From positions 682,001 to 746,000 of the forward strand of contig JAUICL010000001.1 in assembly GCA_030427905.1 (NCBI GenBank): 64,000 nucleotides of DNA. The letters run 5' to 3'. The position numbers were made by a program, and so were the translations under genes. The notes under the pieces were generated by a model, which saw nothing but the letters and a program-made list of their open reading frames with translations, did no database searches and had not been told where the DNA came from. Shown piece by piece: positions 23,058-32,426 of the stretch; the stretch's first letter is position 1; each line of letters opens with the position of its first letter. Source of the stretch: Bacteroidia bacterium. GTDB lineage: Bacteria; Bacteroidota; Bacteroidia; Flavobacteriales_D; Cryomorphaceae.

Positions 23058-25360
23058 TGAAGAAGGATAATCAGAAATACGTTGTTGTGTTACTCTCTGT
23101 GATTGCAGGGTTATTCTTCGCTTTTTTCATAGGAAGAAACAAGGTTAAACCCAATACATCTCGGGTTTTTGTCAATACATCGTTCGAATCAGCAGGCGAA
23201 TACCGAATTATTGGTTTCGACTTTGAGAGTGATTCAGCGAACATCCACCAAGATGCTCAACTTCCTGCTGATCACGTTCTCTTCACATCAGTAAACTTTC
23301 CTCCTTCTAATGAAGTGAGAAACTTGGCGATAACCTATCCCATTAAAGATGAGCTACGGGTCTATGGATTGACCGTTTCTTGCGGTGCATTTACAAAAGT
23401 ATTTGGCCCGCAGGATTTGCTTGAGAAATTCGTATTGGATGTTGGCCAAGCTTCTGTGGTGGACGATTATTTGCTCGTTCAAATCGGTGGTGGCGCTCCC
23501 TTGGCCCACTTGAAGATGAAGGAGAAGTTTCAAATCAAGGTCTCGCGATTCAATTGGATGCTTGGCTTGAAGTATTTTCTTCTGACATGTTTGGTATCTC
23601 TCATCATTCTTAGCCGGTTTAAATCAGGAACAGTTGGATTAGTTCTAGCTTGGTTTTTCGGAATAGCCGTATCAATTTGTTTTGTCTATCTCATTACCCG
23701 TATTAATGTCGATGAAGAGAATTTTGTCATAGAAATCGGTGCAAAAGAGACTGCCTATGAAAACCAAGTGTTCGAGATTTTTAGATCGAGCGAAGCTACT
23801 TTCTCAGTTAATGAAATGGTCCGTGCCCAGGTCGATTCATTGAAAGAAGGAGTGGTGTTTCATTTGCCCCCAGGTAAGCAGCGCCATTATCGCATTGATT
23901 TTCCGCCTAACGAGCGCGTTGTTGTGGATTATTTAAAAATAGACAAAGGACTGTTCACCAGTACGTACTCGGGAGAGGAAATCTGTAGCTACTTCAAGCT
24001 CCGTAACAATCTTAAGATGCACGTAGATGAGCTTGGCAGGCTCGTAATTGATAGCGGCGCTGATCCCTATATTGTCTCGGCAGACGAAGGTTTTCAGCAT
24101 GACTTAGAGTGGAGTCTAAAAAATAAAAGAAACCACTATGTTTTCTTTAGTCTGGGATTCTACGTATTAAGCATCTTCATTTTTAGTTTGAATGGTTTTG
24201 GACCTGGATCACTCTTTGCAATTGCTTTTATCGGATTCTTATCTGTACCTGGTTTTCTTCTTTCGATACGTGAAGAAGCAGCAAGGTTAGAGTCGGAAAA
24301 GCGCAGCGCATACAGCTTCCCTTCTGATGTACAAGGTTTCGCCGATTTAATAAATCAGACACAACTCTACTTAAATGACCAATTTGGCGGGCGCGAATAT
24401 TTCATCACCAAGTGGAATATTCTACAGTTGCGGGTTTTTAACCAAACTGGAGCAAAAAGCCCAATATTAGTGGGGAGAGATGGTTGGTTCTTTTATACCG
24501 CCGACGGCACCAAGGAGCTATACGAACAAAAAGAGAAGTACACCCCCGAGCAATTGGATAAAATGGGTCGTGTTTTGCAAGAACGCAAAGATTGGCTAGA
24601 ACTCTATGGAATTAAGTACTATTTGGTAATACCTCCCCTCAAGCACACTGTGTACCCTGATAAGTATGCAACCAATGTTCGGAAGTATCCGGGGCCTTCT
24701 AAAATGGAACAAATTATCAATCACGTAGAAACAAATACGGACGTGCCCGTTTTGGATCTGACACCGGTATTGATTGAAGCGCGCGAAAAGGACTCTCTGG
24801 AAGTATATTACAAAGTCGATTCACATTGGAATCTGCTCGGAGGGTTTTATGGTTATCAGGAGATAATGAAAATGCTCCGAAACGATTACCCAGATATTGG
24901 TGAATCGTTGGAGTTTGATGATATTCAGTGGGTAAGATCAGAGTCCTATGAAGGTGATCTGGCGATGCTTTCGGCAATCGGAGATGAATACCCACGTCAG
25001 GAAATCATTCCAAGCTTAGACGGCGGCTTTAAGGCTGAGTATGTCACTTCGGTACATTACCCCACTTATTCTTCACCTCACGATGCCATCACCAAGGTCA
25101 CTTCAGATTCAACTCGATTAAAAGTTGTTGTGATTCGTGACTCATTCTCGAACTACATTATGCCCTACTTTTCCGAACATTTTTCGAGAAGTGTATATCT
25201 CTGGACTCCCTTATTTGATGCAGGTTCTGTCAAGCAAGAGCAACCAAATATTGTAATCTCGGAAATGATGGAGCGAATGCTCGTTGACTTGCAATTCGAC
25301 AATCCAGAGCTAGTGACTCGCGAACTTGAAGAAGCGCGAAAAGCTAGTATCGCAAACTAA
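23057..25360 (+). CDS. AlgJ/AlgX-like SGNH acetyltransferase with enlarged membrane N-terminus
   Basis: A 767-residue protein. The C-terminal ~350 residues form an AlgX/AlgJ-type SGNH-like acyltransferase domain: VGRDGWFFYTADGTKELYE, then YYLVIPPLKHTVYPDKY, a DSHWN motif near residue 588 and an RDSFSN motif near residue 694. Upstream is unusual: one N-terminal helix, a beta-rich region (~30-170), two helices (~172-215), a second beta-rich region (~220-360) with LPPGKQRHYRIDFPPNERV, and two more helices (~362-405). Alginate AlgJ is about half this size. It should accept acetyl groups from the MBOAT partner and place them on a polysaccharide. ATG at 23057 is chosen over a TTG one codon earlier. 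Confidence 0.88.
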   Translation: MKKDNQKYVVVLLSVIAGLFFAFFIGRNKVKPNTSRVFVNTSFESAGEYRIIGFDFESDSANIHQDAQLPADHVLFTSVNFPPSNEVRNLAITYPIKDELRVYGLTVSCGAFTKVFGPQDLLEKFVLDVGQASVVDDYLLVQIGGGAPLAHLKMKEKFQIKVSRFNWMLGLKYFLLTCLVSLIILSRFKSGTVGLVLAWFFGIAVSICFVYLITRINVDEENFVIEIGAKETAYENQVFEIFRSSEATFSVNEMVRAQVDSLKEGVVFHLPPGKQRHYRIDFPPNERVVVDYLKIDKGLFTSTYSGEEICSYFKLRNNLKMHVDELGRLVIDSGADPYIVSADEGFQHDLEWSLKNKRNHYVFFSLGFYVLSIFIFSLNGFGPGSLFAIAFIGFLSVPGFLLSIREEAARLESEKRSAYSFPSDVQGFADLINQTQLYLNDQFGGREYFITKWNILQLRVFNQTGAKSPILVGRDGWFFYTADGTKELYEQKEKYTPEQLDKMGRVLQERKDWLELYGIKYYLVIPPLKHTVYPDKYATNVRKYPGPSKMEQIINHVETNTDVPVLDLTPVLIEAREKDSLEVYYKVDSHWNLLGGFYGYQEIMKMLRNDYPDIGESLEFDDIQWVRSESYEGDLAMLSAIGDEYPRQEIIPSLDGGFKAEYVTSVHYPTYSSPHDAITKVTSDSTRLKVVVIRDSFSNYIMPYFSEHFSRSVYLWTPLFDAGSVKQEQPNIVISEMMERMLVDLQFDNPELVTRELEEARKASIAN

Positions 25361-27425
25361 AATCGTGTGCTCCCAAGGTGAGATTAGGGCTGTAGCACGG
25401 ATCATTCTCGATGTAATTCTCCCACCTGTTCTTGAGATAGCCTATTTCTTTCAAGTGTCTGTCGTACGACTCCTTTGTGGCGTGCGGATGCCCTCTTGAG
25501 ATGGATTCGTGGTGATAGAGCTCGACGTGCGGAAGGTAAATATTGTTTCGCCCAGTTTCTTTTACGCGAAGACAGAAATCAATGTCGTTGTACTCAACGG
25601 TGAATTTCTCGTCAAATCCATCTACTTCGTCGTAAACCGACTTCTTGATCATGACACAGGCGGCGGTTACGGCAGAGTAGTTGCTGATCAGGTTCACATA
25701 GTTGAAATATCCCGGACCATCGCGGTCTTCACCAACCAATACATGGCCAGCTGCTCCACCTAACCCCATAACAACACCCGCATGCTGAATAGTATCGTTC
25801 GGATAGAGAAGCTTGACACCAACCACTCCGATTGAAGGTCGCTGGGCTTGCTCCATCATCCCTTCCATCCAGTCTGGACTTATCACCTCGGTATCGTTGT
25901 TCAGCAATACCAGGTAATCTCCCGTGCTTTCAGCTGCCCCAATATTCATCAGCTTCGAGAAATTGAATGGGATAGCTGCTGTGATACATTTGAAGCGATC
26001 ACCAAGTTTGGTTTTGCAAGACTCCATATATTCAAAAAACTCTTTCTCGGAGCTGTTGTTGTCGATAACCAAAATCTCGTAATTCTGGTGGCTGGATCGG
26101 TCTACGATCGAATCGATACAAACCCGCAAGAGTTCAGTCTTGTCCTTCGTTGGGATGATGATCGATACTTTTTCACCTTTTTTCTTCAACTCGTATCGGA
26201 TAGCATAGCCGCGAAACCCAGGTAAGAAATCGACCGTTCCTGGCTCGTTTCGCCGTTTCATGGCTTCTTCCAAAGCGCGTTTTGCGGCAATGTAGGCGTA
26301 GGGTTTTGCTTCTTCTCCTCCCGCTGCAGATGTTTCGTGTATTCGCCAGTGGTAGAGAATGCGCGGAATATGGAAGATCGCATCTGTTTCTTCGGTGAAT
26401 CGAAGCACCAAGTCATAGTCTTGCGAGCCTTCAAACTTTAGGCGCCAGCCTCCAATGCGCTTCAATATCTCAGCTTTGAACACGGTGAGGTGACCGAGAT
26501 AGTTTCTTGACATTAAGTTGTCTGGACTCCAGTCGGGTTTGCAATGTGGCTCAGAATGGGCGCCAGCATCGTTTACTTTGTCTTCATCTGAATAGATTAA
26601 GTCTACAATTGGATGCTTGTTTATCACCCTCGCATTCTGGAAAAGAGCATCTGGGGTGATCAAGTCATCTTGATCCATCAAAACGACATAGTCGCCGGTA
26701 GCCAGCTCCAGGGCAGAATTGGATGCGGCAGAAATGTGACCATTTTCTTTTCTGTACACTACTTTGATGCGCTTGTCTTTCGATCGATATCGCTCTATGC
26801 ACTTCTTTACATCCGGATCAGTTGAACAGTCGTCGGCAAGGCAGACTTCCCAATGCGGATAAGTTTGCGCCAAGATGCTGTTCAAAGCTGCTTCAAAATG
26901 GCTGATCTTCGGGTTGTAAACCGGGATCACGATGCTGAAAATAGGTCTGTTCACCAAAGCAGCACCTTGCTGTCGGTAGTTCTTTAGATCAGTCTCGCTC
27001 GGAAGATGACGAGAGAGCCAATAATCAAAATTGCTATGCACCACTTGAGCCGATTGACTGCTTGCGCTGATGATAATCACCTTTTCTATCTCGCTAATGA
27101 GGTAGAGATTTTTCAAGATTATTGCGACCGTTCTTCTTGTGATTTCTATACCCTTTTTGGTGAAGGCAAAAGCAATCTTCTTTAAAAAATTTCCATTGGA
27201 GTGACTCGAATAGTTTGACCGTAGTAGCACCTTTAGCGCACGTACTTTCATAAACAGCTTGTGGTAGGCTGACCCTTCGAGCTCTCGTATACGCTCTTGA
27301 AGCATCCTGATGGCAGATATCGCAGCTTCGTTCTGATGTTCCAGAGCCTCGATATTTCGCATCAGCTCATCCTTCTCTTCGTCAGGTTCCGCCTTCACTA
27401 TGTTCAAATCTTCATTCATTGCCAT
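25344..27425 (-). CDS. Two-domain family 2 glycosyltransferase
   Basis: A 693-residue protein with an N-terminal coiled-coil-like region (~10-60) and two GT2 domains. The first (about 160-400) has FSIVIPVYNP, LADDCSTD and VVLMDQDDLITPDALF; the second (about 415-660) has VSIIIPTKDKTELLRVC, ILVIDNNSSE and YLVLLNNDTEVISPDWM. Both keep the DxD-like nucleotide-sugar site, so the protein may add two sugars or alternate residues. No membrane helix is obvious, suggesting a cytoplasmic, membrane-associated enzyme. It lies 7 nt after the ABC ATPase and overlaps the converging acetyltransferase gene by 17 nt. Confidence 0.93.
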   Translation of the reverse strand: MAMNEDLNIVKAEPDEEKDELMRNIEALEHQNEAAISAIRMLQERIRELEGSAYHKLFMKVRALKVLLRSNYSSHSNGNFLKKIAFAFTKKGIEITRRTVAIILKNLYLISEIEKVIIISASSQSAQVVHSNFDYWLSRHLPSETDLKNYRQQGAALVNRPIFSIVIPVYNPKISHFEAALNSILAQTYPHWEVCLADDCSTDPDVKKCIERYRSKDKRIKVVYRKENGHISAASNSALELATGDYVVLMDQDDLITPDALFQNARVINKHPIVDLIYSDEDKVNDAGAHSEPHCKPDWSPDNLMSRNYLGHLTVFKAEILKRIGGWRLKFEGSQDYDLVLRFTEETDAIFHIPRILYHWRIHETSAAGGEEAKPYAYIAAKRALEEAMKRRNEPGTVDFLPGFRGYAIRYELKKKGEKVSIIIPTKDKTELLRVCIDSIVDRSSHQNYEILVIDNNSSEKEFFEYMESCKTKLGDRFKCITAAIPFNFSKLMNIGAAESTGDYLVLLNNDTEVISPDWMEGMMEQAQRPSIGVVGVKLLYPNDTIQHAGVVMGLGGAAGHVLVGEDRDGPGYFNYVNLISNYSAVTAACVMIKKSVYDEVDGFDEKFTVEYNDIDFCLRVKETGRNNIYLPHVELYHHESISRGHPHATKESYDRHLKEIGYLKNRWENYIENDPCYSPNLTLGAHDFSLRY

Positions 27426-27432
27426 CCAATGC

Positions 27433-28164
27433 TCAAAATTGTTTCCTGTAAACTTCTAACCCTGCTTCTACATCACCATCAAAAACGATACGACCCCGGT
27501 CGATGCAGATCGTACGAGTGCAGATATTTCGCACATCATCAGGGCTATGTGACACAAATAGGATGGTACTTCCCGCTTCCTTAATGTCGTTTATCCGCTT
27601 CATACATTTCTCTTGAAATCCAGAGTCGCCAACCGCCAAGACTTCATCTACTAACAAGATATCTGGATTTTCGCTTACCGCTATGCTAAACGAGAGCCTG
27701 GATATCATCCCGGTTGAATACGTTTTTACCTGTCTTTTCAAATCTTCAATACTCAACTCCGAAAAGGCGATTATCTCGTCGATCTTTTCGCGACTAGCGG
27801 GAACACCCATCAAACTGGTGATCAGCTTAATGTTCTCAAGCCCCGTCAGCTCCATTTCTATACCGGCCCCGATCGCGAGCATAGGTGCAATTCTACCTTC
27901 AACTTCTACTTTGCCATGGTACGATTTCAAAATTCCAGCAACACACTTCAGCAGACTACTCTTACCAGTCCCGTTTTTTCCCAGAATTCCAACCACTTCG
28001 CCTGGCTTTACTTCAAAACTCACTTGCTCGAGCACCTTCCTTTTGACAAATGGCTTGACAAACCCAAGTTTGAGCACATAGTCCTTCACGGAGTTTATTC
28101 CCTGATCGAAGGTGTAGTAATAAAGACTCACATTCTCAAAAACGATATGTGCTTTGTCGCTCAT
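27433..28164 (-). CDS. Polysaccharide ABC exporter ATP-binding protein (Wzt-like)
   Basis: A 243-residue ABC ATPase of the polysaccharide/teichoic acid export group. Walker A is GILGKNGTGKSSLLK, the signature helix region is KTYSTGMISRLSFSIAV, Walker B is DILLVDEVLAVGD and the H-loop is FVSHS. Start is the ATG giving MSDKAHIVFENVSLYYY, which overlaps the permease stop by 1 nt (TAATG); an upstream in-frame start is less likely. It lacks the C-terminal carbohydrate-binding domain of E. coli O9a Wzt, so export need not depend on a chain-end mark. With the permease it forms the exporter of the cluster. Confidence 0.95.
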   Translation of the reverse strand: MSDKAHIVFENVSLYYYTFDQGINSVKDYVLKLGFVKPFVKRKVLEQVSFEVKPGEVVGILGKNGTGKSSLLKCVAGILKSYHGKVEVEGRIAPMLAIGAGIEMELTGLENIKLITSLMGVPASREKIDEIIAFSELSIEDLKRQVKTYSTGMISRLSFSIAVSENPDILLVDEVLAVGDSGFQEKCMKRINDIKEAGSTILFVSHSPDDVRNICTRTICIDRGRIVFDGDVEAGLEVYRKQF

Positions 28165-28916
28165 TAGATATTTGAGATGATTCCTTTTTCGAGTTTTACA
28201 AAAGTCCATTTCCCCAATACCCAAGCTACCAGGGAAGTGAGGGAAATATAAATCCAGGTGTTCAGTTCAGGAATACTATTGCTGTATAGAACATCTCTGA
28301 AGGCCTGAAAATAATGATAGAGTGGGTTCAGCTTGATATAAACCCGATACTCTGGCGGTATGATGGCAATGCTATATGCAATCGGCGAGAGATAAAAGAG
28401 CGCGGGATTTACAGTATTCCAAAGAATCGAAATATCTCGTAGGTATACATTCAGCATCCCCAAAAAGACGCTCAGACCATAGCACATCACCGAAAACAAG
28501 GCGAGTATTGGAATAAGCAGAATGAAGTGCCATGAGAATTCCAAGCCAAAAAACATCATCAATATCATAAATGGTACAAAGGAGATCAGAAGACCTACCA
28601 ATTCAGTAATTACTGAAGCCAACGGAAAGAAGTGTATGGGAATTTGGATGGTTTTGATGATGGCCCCATTGCGGATAAAGCTCTGCATGGTTTGATTGGT
28701 GGTATTCGAAAAGAGCTGCCAGAAAATGAGTCCAGTCAAGACAAAGAGTGAGTAGTTTTCAATATCCATGAAAGCCAGACTAAACACAAAGTTGAATATA
28801 GCCATGAAGACAAGGGGGGTAATCATACTCCATAGAAAGCCCAACATACTCTGCTTGTACTTGAGCTTGAGCTCTTTTACTACAAGGTTTTTTATGATGG
28901 ATCTGTTTCTGCTCAT
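28164..28916 (-). CDS. Polysaccharide ABC exporter permease (Wzm-like)
   Basis: A 250-residue ABC-2 permease with six hydrophobic segments. The N-terminal amphipathic KNLVVKELKLKYKQSMLGFLWSM and later LNVYLRDISILWNTVNPALFYLSPI, followed by INPLYHYFQAFRD-like LNPLYHYFQAFRDVLYS, are typical of O-antigen/teichoic-acid exporters. It pairs with the downstream ATPase by stop-start overlap. The gene has a good promoter: TTG, 20 nt, TACTTTTG, ending 16 nt before the ATG. Confidence 0.95.
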   Translation of the reverse strand: MSRNRSIIKNLVVKELKLKYKQSMLGFLWSMITPLVFMAIFNFVFSLAFMDIENYSLFVLTGLIFWQLFSNTTNQTMQSFIRNGAIIKTIQIPIHFFPLASVITELVGLLISFVPFMILMMFFGLEFSWHFILLIPILALFSVMCYGLSVFLGMLNVYLRDISILWNTVNPALFYLSPIAYSIAIIPPEYRVYIKLNPLYHYFQAFRDVLYSNSIPELNTWIYISLTSLVAWVLGKWTFVKLEKGIISNI

Positions 28917-28932
28917 TATCGCTCTCTTGCCG

Positions 28933-28963
28933 CAAAAGTAAACTTACCTGTGAATATTACCAA
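28933..28963 (-). promoter_or_regulatory. Promoter of the exporter operon (TTG-20-TACTTTTG)
   Basis: Minus-strand TTG at 28961-28963 and TACTTTTG at 28933-28940 with a 20-nt spacer match both elements of the Bacteroidota promoter. Confidence 0.65.
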
Positions 28964-28976
28964 TCGCACCGAGATG

Positions 28977-29005
28977 TTGGGTTTAGCACATATTGACTAC
29001 ATTCG
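28977..29005 (+). promoter_or_regulatory. Promoter of the glycosyltransferase operon (TTG-18-TACATTCG)
   Basis: TTG at 28977-28979 and TACATTCG at 28998-29005 with an 18-nt spacer. It is back-to-back with the exporter promoter, 13 nt apart. Confidence 0.6.
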
Positions 29006-29037
29006 CCTTTGCTTGATTCAGAAGGAGATTGGGGAGT

Positions 29038-30039
29038 ATGGATAATGCTTTTTTTGTCAATGGTAGGTTTTTTGGCCAGCGAATAACTGGAGTGCAGCGT
29101 CATGCCTATGAGTTAACCAAAGTGCTCGCATCAAAAGGACTCCGTTTCAAGATTCTTACCCCACAAAATTTAGAATTGCCCGAAGAGTTCGGACATCTTC
29201 AATGTGCTGTTGGAAAAAGAGAAGGAACGATCTGGGAGCAAACCGACCTTTACAGTTTTGTCCAAGACAAAGGTGTGCCATTATTAAATTTTTGCAATAC
29301 GGCCCCTATTCGATACCACCGAAACTGGGTAACGATACACGATTTAGGCGTGTTTGTTAATTCAGCTTGGTTTAGCAGAAAGTTTAGCGCGTGGTATAAA
29401 TACTTGATGCCTCGTATTATCAAAAAGGCCGAGTGCATTCTGACTGTCAGTCAAACGATAGGAGGGGATATCAGTGAGCGTTTTGGAAGGGAAGCCGATG
29501 CTGTTTTGTACAATGGCGTGCCATCTAATTGGGCGCAGGTCGAAGGCACGATAAAGGAAAACGTGGTTCTCATGGTCGGAACACCGTCGAGTCGCAAGCG
29601 GTTTGAATTAGTCACAGTGCTTGCCGATGAATTTGCAGCCGCAGGATTTCGGCTCGTGGTTGTAGGTGAAAGGGATAGGAACTTGAAGGCTAGCTCATCA
29701 AATGAGCAGGAAGTATTCAAAGTAGATGATGAAGGATTGAGATCATGGTACGCTCGATCGAAATTCGTAATTTCTGCTTCTGATTTTGAGGGATTTAATC
29801 TCCCAATTTTGGAAGGGATGTACTTTGGTTGCCAACCTTTATTGAGTGATATTCCAGTGCACAGAGAAATCTATGGAGACTTCGCTTTGTATTTTTCAAA
29901 TGCCGAGAGCCTTCGAAATATAATTGAAAAACTAGGTGAAAAATTCGCCGATATCAAACATCCACCCGAAACTTGGTGGAAGGAAAGGAGCTATGAAGAA
30001 TCTGGTAATAAACTAATTGGCCTATTGAATAAAACTTGA
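29038..30039 (+). CDS. Glycosyltransferase, GT4/GT1-fold
   Basis: A 333-residue GT-B fold transferase. The N-terminus has FVNGRFFGQRITGVQRHAYEL, the usual opening of mannosyltransferase-like proteins, and the C-terminal half holds the donor-site region EGFNLPILEGMYFGCQPLLSDIPVHREIYGD with its ExxxxxxxE-type glutamates. I choose ATG 29038, preceded by a purine-rich GAAGGAGA about 9 nt upstream, a rare good Shine-Dalgarno here. The next gene begins 1 nt after its stop. Sugar specificity is unknown. Confidence 0.92.
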   Translation: MDNAFFVNGRFFGQRITGVQRHAYELTKVLASKGLRFKILTPQNLELPEEFGHLQCAVGKREGTIWEQTDLYSFVQDKGVPLLNFCNTAPIRYHRNWVTIHDLGVFVNSAWFSRKFSAWYKYLMPRIIKKAECILTVSQTIGGDISERFGREADAVLYNGVPSNWAQVEGTIKENVVLMVGTPSSRKRFELVTVLADEFAAAGFRLVVVGERDRNLKASSSNEQEVFKVDDEGLRSWYARSKFVISASDFEGFNLPILEGMYFGCQPLLSDIPVHREIYGDFALYFSNAESLRNIIEKLGEKFADIKHPPETWWKERSYEESGNKLIGLLNKT

Positions 30040-30040
30040 C

Positions 30041-31171
30041 GTGAAAGTAGCTGTAGTTCATGATTGGTTAATTACCATCGGGGGTGCTGAAAAGGTTTTG
30101 AAAGAAATCCTCACCATTTACCCCGATGCAGATGTGTATTGCCTTCTTGACTATTTTGATGATCACAATAGAGGTCGTATTCTCAATGGAAAACCTACTC
30201 ATGTATCCTATTTGCAAAACATTCCGTTTGCAAGAAAGCGTTACCGCCTGCTAGTACCGTTTCTGTACAAAGCTGTCCAGCGATTTGATCTCAGCGAATA
30301 CGATCTCGTCATTTCATCTTCTCACGCAGTTGCAAAAGGTGTAAAGACCAGGGAAGATCAACCACATTTTTCATATTGCCATACACCTGTCAGGTATGTC
30401 TGGAATATGAAAAAGACTTATATGAAGCAGATTCCCAAGCAAGCGAGAAGGCTCGCAGGTCGCCAATTAAACAAGATGCAGAAATGGGATTTAGAGACGG
30501 CAAAACAGGTAGATTACTTCATAGCTAACTCAAAGTTTGTTGCAAATCGGATTGAGAAAAACTACTCAAGAGAATCGCGTGTTATCAACCCACCGGTGGA
30601 TGTCGACTTTTACAGGCTACCTGATGCGCAGGATGATGCACCAACCGAAAAGCCCTACTTTCTAGTTGTCTCGCGTTTAGTGCACTACAAGCGGGTGGAG
30701 CTTATCATAAACGCCTTCAATAGCATGCCGAATCACAAGTTGGTGGTAGTGGGTGAAGGGCCTCAGGATGAAATGCTCAAGGAGCTAGCTGGCTCCAACA
30801 TAGAATTTACGGGATTTTTACGGTCGAAGGAGATGAGACACTTCATGCAGCACGCCGAAGCGATGGTTCTAGCGGCTATTGAAGATTTTGGAATTACATC
30901 CCTAGAAGCACAAGCTTGTGGTACTCCGGTTATTGCTTTCGATTTTGGTGGCTACCGCGAAACGGTGGTTCACATGAAATCTGGAGTGCTATACCCAGCT
31001 CAAACGATGGACTCCATTGTTTGGGGAGTAAATGAGTATTTGAGAAATCGCGATAAATTCATTCCTGAAGATGTACGTAAAAATGCACTGCGATTCGGGC
31101 CAGAGCGGTTTCGAGATGAGTTGACTAACTTCATCCGCGAAAAACTGGAAACACCTTGTCTGACAGAATAG
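30041..31171 (+). CDS. Glycosyltransferase family 4
   Basis: A 376-residue GT-B transferase. N-terminal VAVVHDWLITIGGAEKVLKEI, middle FSYCHTPVRYVWNM and C-terminal EDFGITSLEAQACGTPVIAFDFGG (the EX7E donor-binding motif) are typical of GT4 mannosyl/rhamnosyl-type enzymes. It starts with GTG 1 nt after the preceding transferase and overlaps the ligase/polymerase gene by 16 nt, so the three form one operon. Substrate is not predictable by eye. Confidence 0.95.
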   Translation: MKVAVVHDWLITIGGAEKVLKEILTIYPDADVYCLLDYFDDHNRGRILNGKPTHVSYLQNIPFARKRYRLLVPFLYKAVQRFDLSEYDLVISSSHAVAKGVKTREDQPHFSYCHTPVRYVWNMKKTYMKQIPKQARRLAGRQLNKMQKWDLETAKQVDYFIANSKFVANRIEKNYSRESRVINPPVDVDFYRLPDAQDDAPTEKPYFLVVSRLVHYKRVELIINAFNSMPNHKLVVVGEGPQDEMLKELAGSNIEFTGFLRSKEMRHFMQHAEAMVLAAIEDFGITSLEAQACGTPVIAFDFGGYRETVVHMKSGVLYPAQTMDSIVWGVNEYLRNRDKFIPEDVRKNALRFGPERFRDELTNFIREKLETPCLTE

Positions 31172-32391
31172 ATTTTAACTCCCTACTGAATCCGAAATGG
31201 CCACTTTTTGGATTGGCGTTGTTTCCACTGCTTCCGCTCAAAATCTCTGGTTTGTTCGCAGGGCTGGCTTTGATTTTTTCGATTGTCACTTTCGTTATAT
31301 CAAAAAAGCGTCAGACCCCTAGCAAAGAGATGAATGTATTTTTCGCTCTTTTTCTGGCCCTGCCCTCATTCTATTTGCTAGAGCTTCTTTGGGCAGGCGA
31401 TACGGCCTACGTCTGGTCAGTACTCCAGCGCAAAATGGGGTTGATCATTATCCCACTTGCTTGGTATCTGGCTCTAGTAGGTGGTGTGAGATTGGATCTT
31501 AAGCGATTTTTACAAGTTTATGTTCTCGGTGTAGTTGGGATCGTTCTTTTTACGCTCTTGGTTTTGGTGATAGGTGGCGTAGATCCTGTGATGTACAAGA
31601 GTGGTGGCCTGGCCTTTTCCGTTCGAACCCAAATAGAAGTGATCAGTGGGCTTCACCCTACATACTTTGGTGTTGCGGTGGGAATGGCGATTTTGATCTG
31701 CTTAGATGCACTTTATACTAATCGTTGGAAGATCAAACCAATTTTAGTCGTAAGTGCGGCAACTTTGCTCTTCACTTTCCTTTTCGTTCTTGCGGCGCGG
31801 ATGGCTATTGGGGCAACCTTTATCGGACTCATCATGCTCACGTTGGTGAGTCAGGTCCATACCGCCTGGAAATGGTCCATAGGGTTAGGCTCGGTTTTGT
31901 TGGGCATCACATTAGTGGCTGTCGTTCCTTCTATGCAAGAACGTATTTTTGAAATGGTTGAGCCTGGGGTGAATGCCACATCCATTCGGCATGGGATTTA
32001 TGGCTGTGCTATTTCCGAAGCAAGATTGTATTGGCTTTGGGGATGCGGTGTTGAGTTTCTTCAGACCAGGTTGAATGGTTGCTATTTCTTTATGTTCAAT
32101 GGTTTGGTCGATCCCTTCAAAAATCTGAACACCCACAACGAGTATCTCAATATCCTTCTGGGGCGCGGCATTTTCGCTTTGCTACTTTTTCTTGCTCCAA
32201 TTGTGCTTATGCTTAAAAAGGCAAATAAAAAGCCTTTGCTTCTCGGGTTCTTGGCCGTGTTTGCTTTGGTTTGTTTGACTGAAAACCTACTCGAACGGCA
32301 AATCGGCGTCTTCTTCTACGCGTACTTTAGTGCTGCATTGGTTTTTCTCAACTTTCAACCAACCCAACAAATCACTTTATCAGATGAATAG
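31156..32391 (+). CDS. O-antigen ligase/polymerase family membrane protein
   Basis: A 411-residue membrane protein with about eleven hydrophobic segments and a periplasmic loop near residues 250-320 ([33 protein letters not shown]... [13 protein letters not shown]). The HNEYL motif and layout place it in the Wzy_C/WaaL family, which either ligates O-antigen to lipid A core or polymerises repeat units. Ligase fits better because the cluster has an ABC exporter, whose substrate is polymerised in the cytoplasm; this is inference. The TTG start lies inside the preceding gene (16-nt overlap). Confidence 0.88.
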   Translation: MSDRIDFNSLLNPKWPLFGLALFPLLPLKISGLFAGLALIFSIVTFVISKKRQTPSKEMNVFFALFLALPSFYLLELLWAGDTAYVWSVLQRKMGLIIIPLAWYLALVGGVRLDLKRFLQVYVLGVVGIVLFTLLVLVIGGVDPVMYKSGGLAFSVRTQIEVISGLHPTYFGVAVGMAILICLDALYTNRWKIKPILVVSAATLLFTFLFVLAARMAIGATFIGLIMLTLVSQVHTAWKWSIGLGSVLLGITLVAVVPSMQERIFEMVEPGVNATSIRHGIYGCAISEARLYWLWGCGVEFLQTRLNGCYFFMFNGLVDPFKNLNTHNEYLNILLGRGIFALLLFLAPIVLMLKKANKKPLLLGFLAVFALVCLTENLLERQIGVFFYAYFSAALVFLNFQPTQQITLSDE

Positions 32392-32398
32392 GTTTGCC

Positions 32399-32406
32399 TA
32401 CTTTCG
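32399..32406 (+). promoter_or_regulatory. Candidate -7 box TACTTTCG for kbl
   Basis: Matches TAnnTTCG, 20 nt before the kbl ATG and 7 nt after the preceding stop codon. Confidence 0.45.
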
Positions 32407-32426
32407 CAGGACTAATTCATCGCGAT

